Part shown: one piece after another, positions 57,936-64,000 of the stretch
Layout of the letters: the number at the start of each line of letters is the position of its first letter
Numbering within the stretch: position 1 is the stretch's first letter
Assembly (NCBI RefSeq): GCF_025766255.1
Contig: NW_026516679.1
Coordinates: 62,001 to 126,000 of the forward strand
Direction: 5' to 3'
DNA: 64,000 bases
From: Zychaea mexicana
Taxonomy: Eukaryota > Mucoromycota > Mucoromycetes > Mucorales > Lichtheimiaceae
Translations under genes and position numbers: made by a program
Notes under the pieces: generated by a model
Database searches by the model: none
What the model saw: the letters and a program-made list of their open reading frames with translations, nothing else
Told to the model about the DNA's origin: nothing

Positions 57936-60900
57936 ATCTCTCCAATTGCCAGAAGGGTATCAGCAAACGTTGCAGCACCTGAATCATAATTTCGCATGCA
58001 CATATTTTCTGTTAAATGCAATACTTCGACATCAGACCAAAAAGAAGCTAAGCTCACGCATTCTGCAACAATTTCTGTTCAGGTTCCTTTTTTCACAACA
58101 GGAAGCACTTGACGAAAGTCACCACCAAGAACGACAACTTTTCCACCGAAAGGGACATGCTGTAAACATGGATCGATGGCACCCATAATATCTTTGAGGG
58201 ATCTATTGACTGCCTCGAAATTACATTTGCTGCACATAACAGCCTCATCCCAAATAATGAGAGAAGCTCTCTCGATGAGATGGGCATGTGGTCCACTAAG
58301 ACGCAAATTGCAGCTAGTTGTTTTATCAGCATTCAAAGGAATTTTGAAGCGACTGTGAGTAGTTCGGCCTCCCAGAAGCAAAATTGCAGCAATGCCAGAT
58401 GAGGCGACTTTTAATGCAATCTGGTCTTGAGAGCGCACGTGACTCAAAAGGGTCTTGAAAAGCTGCGACTTACCAGTGCCTCCAGGGCCATTTACAAAGA
58501 AAACTCGTGATCGGTAGTCGTTATTAGGCGTGTCTATAGCAGCAGAGATGGTATCGAAGGCGTGGCGTTGACCTTCATTCAGAGTAGGGACCAAAGATTG
58601 TAGCAATCGACGCTGCTCTTCTGTGCTGTACTCACAGCGTTCAACTATTTCCAGCGCTTCTAAGGGTGGCAGACGATCCAACTCGGTGACAAAGGTTTGT
58701 GGCATAGAAGGAAATTCCGCGAGATGGTGGCCTGTCACTTGCAGTCGTAGTTCAATATCGCCAAGGGTGCACTGATATATCTGTTCATACTGATCCGGCA
58801 GAAGTTCGTCCTCGTTAGCTAAAGAATGCGTTCTGCGAAACTCGAAAAAGTAATCGTCAGCCATTCTCTCGCAGTGAGTATTCCATAAGGAAAGTAGATC
58901 GGCAGGAGAACAACTTGTAAGGATGTATACGAAGAGTGCACGGATCGCAGCTGCTGATGGAGCTGTAGCAGATGCTTCTACTAGACAGCTATTCCATTCC
59001 TGATCGGATTCTAGAAGACCGCGAGCGAGAGCAGCTTCTTGGAAAGTAGCATGTACAGTGCCATTATATATCTGCAGCTGCTCAAAGCTGCTTGGTCCAG
59101 GGACACAAAGAAGGAGGAGACAAAGAGCGTAAAGAGGCATATTTGTCAAAGGAGCAGCAAATATGCGAGATACGACGTTTTGCATAGGAGGGTTGGTGTA
59201 AGGTCTCTATCGATGGCGGCAGGTGTCCCACGTATAGTGGCAAGGTATCTGTGTGTATAGGTATTGACTTGCAGTGGGATCATAATCTTCTGGGAAACGT
59301 GGGTCGTTGAGACGGAAGAAGGCAAGAAGTTTTGTCCCCGATGCAGCGGCGTTGCGTGCAGCCTCGAGCTCCTGTGGTGTCATATCGCCTCGAAATGTCA
59401 CTAACTGCTCGTCTGGCAAATGCAAATGCAATCGAGAAACAGTGGGATGGTGCATATGCACTCTGTACTCGAAGGTTCTCCAAACTGCCTTGCATGGTCC
59501 AATATAACATGCATTTGGGTATTGCACAACCTCATCAATGACCTCAGTTCCATCAGCTGCAGCAGCTCATGTACGGACAGTCTCTAACTGTGCTCTATCT
59601 GATCCTTTCGTGATGTACTTGCATAGATACTTGATGGCGCGAGCAGAGGTACATATTTCCACGTTAATATAAGTGTCGTACTTGTGGCTGAGGTATGGAT
59701 TATATGGCACAATATGATGGTTATCAGCTCGAAATCGACTGCGGGCAAAGATATGGTGACGATTGTTTCTTCTTCTCCGATACAATGGATACCCATCACG
59801 ATTCATGCGAGTCTCTTCATTCCATGGCTTGGGATACCCTTGGGAGCGACGACCATCCTTCATACATACTGCACCTCTGTTCTCCTCTCCACACAGACCG
59901 TGTATCATGCACGAAGTTACAGTACGATAGAGTGGAGGCTGGGTCACGGGATCCAGTAACTCAGCAGAAACAAATCTGTCATACTCTGTTGGATTTCGTG
60001 GGCGGTCTTGCTCATTCAAAATGACCAAAATATGTACATAGGGAAGTCCTCGTTTCTGAAATTCGACAGTAGCCATGTAGCCCTCTACTCTTCCAAAGCA
60101 AGATGAGCTTTTGATGTGCTGCAGCAACTCGTCAAGTTTCATGTGGAAAATACAGGAGCAAATGTCAGGACGATCGTATGCTTTTTGTCCAGGAGAAAGT
60201 TCAGCTGTAATTTCAGGCCAATTAGGGTTGCATATAAAGGTAATAAATAACGTCGGATTTCCTCGTTGTCGAATAATTGCTAATCCGTCTTGCAGCATTT
60301 GTTTCATATAACGTGGGCTGCCAGTGAAAGAGGATGGTAATATGATCGAATGGCCAACCTGATGTAGATCGCCACTGTTGTCTAGACCGCTGTACAGCTC
60401 AGAACGCAAGTCATCCTGGTGAGTCGTGATGAAAAGCAACCGAGAACTTTCAATGCGTGCATAATTATCGACGACAAATTGTTGGAATAAGCGACCAAAG
60501 TGGTGGTGGAATGTCTGTTCTTCGCCATCACGTATCATCAGCATATATGCACAGAAATCCAGCAAAGTAACAGAAGCTGTGCCATTATCTGTAGCCATGG
60601 ATCTTAAGCCAAGATACCATCCGTCGTCACCAAAAGGAAACATAAGGACGTAGTGGAGGGGTATGTAGGATGGATGGAGGGAACTGATTTGGCGAAGACC
60701 CTCAGTACGATCATGGATGACTATATCGTGTGGTGCTGCTACACCGTCAACCATGGTTTCTACAACCATTGCTGCAACCTCTGGATACGTTTGCTGATCG
60801 TAACGTCGTTCCAACTCGCGTGTACCATATATAACGACACTAACAGTACCAATTGGCCGATCTCTATGTTGCTCAGCAGCAGACATCAAAGTACGGGCGA

Positions 60901-62061
60901 AAGAATTATTCTCCTCCATAACAGTCTGGAGCATCTGAACTGTTACTTGGTTCAAGCCAGTGAAGAGAGATTCTCTTCTTGCCAGTTGCTCCTATGTATC
61001 CGCAAAGTAAATTTGGGAAAAGTTGGCCTGAGCTTGTTCTCCTGCTCATAACGATCCCAGATAATAGTACATCGTGCCATTGATGCGAAATGTTGGGACG
61101 TCATTGGTGTTATTTGCCAAAACAGGATCAAAGTTTGCACGAATAGACGCAAACGCAAACATATTGTTGTACGCTCTGATATTTATATGGAAGTCCACAC
61201 TCATATCATCTGATGGATCGTGGTTGGTCAAGAGCGCAAGAAGAGGAGCAGGAGGAGCACGTGGAGTGGGAAGGCGGATCCATCCATGGGAGCAGCATAG
61301 GCCAAAGCGAGGATTGGACACTGAGGATGACTTCACTCGTTCATCAATCCACATTTGAGCAGGGCAAAAGGAGCATGTGGTATCCATGTGTGGTAGAATA
61401 TGACGACGGAAAGAGTCTCCAGGAGCATAGCTGATGTTTGGACCAAAAATATTTTCTGGAACAAAGGGAGCAGTGCAGGCTATCTGATACTGAGCACCGT
61501 GTTCAGATGCAAAGTTATAATGGTTGAAAGGACAGTCGCGATGATTTGAACGCAGATGACCCAGTGCTCTATAGGTCGAACAAACTCGCAAGGTATCATT
61601 AGGAACTGTAGTAGTGAGTGCAGCGGCAGTTTCGACATCATCATTGCCTTCAGCTACTTAATAGGATTCTCATCAGAGTCATGATCCGAATTTTTTCTTT
61701 GCAAAAAAGAATCGTAAAGAACTACATACCTTGTCTAGTGAGCAAAGTATCGGCCTCATTCTCAACTACTACTGGATTTTCTATAATGATTTGGAAGGAT
61801 TCATTTCTCTTAGTCACTGCAGCCTGGCCTGGAGTAGGCGTGTTCTAGATAATAATATCAGGGACACTCTATTTATAAGACGAAGTAAATAATTGCTCTC
61901 ATACTTTCAACGACTTTCATGATTTCATAACGTACAGATTCAGATTCAATTCTACGACGAACATTGCGTTCATTCAATGGATATCTATGGAAACTAACAC
62001 ATTGGTGATCGGTCACGCCGCAACGGCATATAGGAACAATGTCTTGTGATGGCTTTAACAC

Positions 62062-63040
62062 GAAGTGAGATTAAAAAGTGCTTCTCAATGACAGATAACT
62101 CATAGATCGTTCTTTACAAATCTCGGGCAATATTCACAACAGCTATTGCTTTCGACTGGAAAAAGACTCTTTGGCTCATTTTTTTCTCGAAACGTTACTT
62201 GTTGAGGATCCATTAGTAATAACCACTTATTTGAATCAGTTGCTTTTAAAAAAAAAGATAGGGCAAAATTTTAAATAGGCTTGCTGAGCAAAGAGCGATT
62301 TCCTTATTTGAAAACTAAGTCCTAATTTGGATGTAACCCTCAGGGATCTTTATAGTGAGATATATCCTCTTTTTTTTTGTAAGTATAATGAATTACATCT
62401 GTATGAGTTATTGCATTATTCTATTAATAATATCAGTAAAACTAAGAATCCCTCCATTGCATATATATATATTTTTAATTTTTTTAATTTTTTAATTTTT
62501 GTAGTATTATTTCTTTATTTTTCTGCTTTTTTTATTAGTGTTTTATTTTTTTTTCTCTTTTTTTCGTATATGTAGCTTACTATGTTGACAGCATAGAAAG
62601 TCAGGTTTATTATTACCAATGTTTGTCTTAATCTTTTTATGACACATGCGACCCTCTTTTTTTCCTCTTCTATATATATAGGTACATACATTTGGACTAG
62701 TATTCATATACTAAAAATAGTTAGTTTTTGTTTCATCTATTTTTTCTTTTATTATACTTTCCATCATCATAGAATTTCATCATCAAAATACTTCTCTATT
62801 ACCTGACTCATAATTTTTTTAATAGATTTTATCATAGACTGTTTCCATATAAGAATTTCAGTATTGAGGATAACTATTTTTTATCAGTTAATATTATTAT
62901 GATTATATTTTTATATAATAAAAAAAATTCAATTTTGCTTTTTCGACTTTTAGAATTCAGCTGATAATTAAAAATTTTCTGACACAAAATTATATAGTCA
63001 TAAACCGATTAGTTCCTATATGACGAGCTTCAGCATCAAG
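62062..63040. other. No gene recognised
   Basis: T-rich sequence (especially 62450-62760). Likely flank of Helitron-2. ORF 62327-62575 is low complexity and not called. Confidence 0.5.
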
Positions 63041-64000
63041 TAAGGGTCCTGACAGGCCGGGCTGGGACGGTTCTCTGCCAGAACCATCCCAAGTATACTA
63101 TACATCAGAACCGACTTGACCTAACCCGAGAACCGACCTGAGAACTGAGATTGAAACCGAATTCTTCAACTGCAATTTCAAGAGGGATGGAATTACACAA
63201 GATTATAATAATAATCGTGTGAATCGAAGTGAAGACGTAATTATTGTAGTGCATAGCAAAATTAGTGAATAAAAAATGTGTTTTATTTCAATTGTGGATA
63301 TACAGTATGATTGTGCGTGGTTGATTGTTGACTTTCAGTATTGAAATGTGTTCTAACTACTAATCTGGTGGGGGGACTTCAGGGATTGCTGGATCAATTG
63401 TGTAATGACGTGCGTACAAATTACTGAGAAGCGAATTTTGACGTGCCTTTGGTTTGGTTCGCAGCATTAAATGCTACGTACTCAGCAGTGCTAATCATGG
63501 AGACTTAATGGAATCTTTCAGATTCTCATTTAAGTCTATATAACAACCTACTAGTTGTTTAGGATTAATAAATTAAAGTTAAGACCTCTTCAAAAAAATC
63601 AAATATTTTTTATCAGACCCCCACACAGCATTAGGAAGCAAACTATCGATTCGATTTTAACAAATCAAATAAAATAAAAAAAAATAAGATTTATTTTTAT
63701 ATATTTTAATATCTTAATAATTAATAGATTTCTTAATTTCATTAGAAATCTTATTATCATAAGATATTTGATTAGTCTTCTATACTTATACTGCTAATAA
63801 CGAATGGACACGAATGTTTTAAAAGGAAGAACACCGAGAGCAAAAATTGCGCACTCAGCAGTGGTACAGCTCAGCATGCTGCTGACTTCTAAAAACTTCC
63901 TTTTACGAAATGACAGGCGAGGTATTACTTAGCACTATTTGAAGAGAAGCTGCCGTTTGGTATCATTATCCTCAACGCGTCATGGAAAGTATAAAAGCAA
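63041..64000 (+). mobile_element. Second copy of the hAT-2 left end, cut by the window edge
   Basis: TAAGGGTCCTGACAGGCCGGG at 63041 matches the left end of hAT-2 (26915). Similarity continues to the window end, reaching GCGTCATGGAAAGTATAAAAGCAA (27577-27600 in hAT-2). Interrupted by a 282-bp AT-rich insertion. The transposase gene, if present, lies beyond the window. Confidence 0.9.
63499..63780. mobile_element. 282-bp AT-rich hairpin element in the hAT copy
   Basis: Absent from the same place in hAT-2 (27390), which gives an empty-site comparison. Ends GGAGACTTAATG and, inverted, GAAGACTAATC. Flanks CAT/TAT are compatible with a 3-bp duplication of TAT. Internal stems include AGACTTAA/TTAAGTCT with inner GAATC/GATTC, AGATTTCT/AGAAATCT and ATCTTAT/ATAAGAT. 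It resembles units A/S in style and in its GAAGA-type ends. Confidence 0.8.

Larger units (their letters stand above)
54459..62061 (-). mobile_element. Helitron-2
   Basis: Minus-strand Helitron. The N-terminal zinc-finger region starts near 62061, the helicase ends at 55196 and the 3' terminal block lies at 54459-54600. Interrupted inside the helicase by the chromodomain element (56112-57935). Without it, about 5.8 kb. The 5' end (TC) was not located. Confidence 0.85.
55196..62061 (-). pseudogene. Helitron-2 Rep/helicase
   Basis: N-terminal zinc-finger part (CRCGVTDHQCVSFHRYPLNE, then CSTYRALGHLRSNHRDCPFN). Rep domain 60955-59567, with the two-Tyr motif IKYLCKYITKG and a degenerate HUH (LPYVHILVIL, Tyr in place of the first His). 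Helicase: GPGGTGKSQLF, IIWDEAV, GGDFRQVLPVV, then after the insertion LLRNLNLDAGLCNGTKL, AMTTHKAQGQTLTYVG and HGQLYVAL. A Thr-rich end stops at 55196. Lesions: a frame change near 61040, TGA at about 59569, TAG 59207-59209 (Trp expected), TGA 58079-58081 (GT*TEI, Arg expected), TGA near 55990, and the insertion. Removing the insertion joins AIGE-IIPLSDGR in frame. Confidence 0.9.

Noticed and set aside
62327..62575. 82-codon Phe-rich ORF
   Set aside because: Lies in a T-rich tract; Phe/Leu runs are compositional.
1..64000. An alternative nuclear code in which TAA/TAG mean Gln
   Set aside because: Several stops fall on conserved Gln, but TAG and TGA also fall on conserved Trp and TGA on Arg, and intact ORFs such as LINE ORF1 end at ordinary stops. 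Mutation explains all cases.

Overview
The window is a repeat-dense stretch of a eukaryotic nuclear genome. Short GT-AG introns (53-96 nt), Helitrons with a PIF1-type helicase, hAT transposons with BED fingers, a poly-Q L1-like LINE and Tnp2/CACTA transposases together point to an early-diverging fungus, most likely Mucoromycota. This is inference: no rRNA or single-copy housekeeping gene is present to fix the taxonomy. Nearly all recognisable coding sequence belongs to mobile elements, most of them broken. The likely host content is two tRNA genes (Glu-TTC at 19605, Gly-GCC at 31438) and two members of one uncharacterised multi-exon gene family (6899-7966 and 51239-52145).

Layout. 1-3075: Helitron-1, cut by the left edge, with an intron and a tandem duplication inside the helicase. 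3221-4239: decayed gag-like gene. 4430-4950: transposase remnant and a hairpin array. 6899-7966: uncharacterised gene. 8819-11795: CACTA-1. 12728-19424: LINE on the minus strand, interrupted by a 2,025-bp AT-rich composite insertion (13773-15797). 19605-20011: tRNA-Glu and an LTR-like repeat. 20012-23866: hAT-1. 24017-25896: MULE. 26915-30540: hAT-2 with a perfect 8-bp target duplication. 30640-31508: retroelement debris and tRNA-Gly. 31871-36285: hAT-3 with an 8-bp duplication (7/8). 37480-49885: CACTA-2, split by a 9.9-kb element (38579-48480). 51239-52770: second member of the uncharacterised family and an orphan first exon. 52900-54425: chromodomain transposase copy 1. 54459-62061: Helitron-2, split by chromodomain transposase copy 2 (56112-57935). 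63041-64000: a second copy of the hAT-2 left end, carrying a 282-bp AT-rich insertion.

Three things stand out. First, the 9.9-kb element has inverted termini of about 0.6 kb built from degenerate tandem repeats and a 12-13-bp target duplication. Inside are two convergent, spliced, IS630-related transposase-like genes and two small proteins. Second, very AT-rich elements encode a DDE transposase of PIF/Harbinger type (3-bp target duplication) with a C-terminal chromodomain. Third, hairpin-packed AT-rich insertions, also with 3-bp target duplications, lie in the LINE, in the 9.9-kb element and in the hAT copy at 63 kb, and may be non-autonomous relatives of the second group.

The order of events can be read from the nesting. 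CACTA-2 was hit by the 9.9-kb element, which was later hit by the 1,377-bp AT-rich element. The LINE, Helitron-2 and the hAT copy were each hit by AT-rich elements. Almost all premature stops that can be aligned to a paralogue replace Trp, Gln or Arg, as C:G to T:A transitions would, which suggests cytosine-deamination or RIP-like decay.
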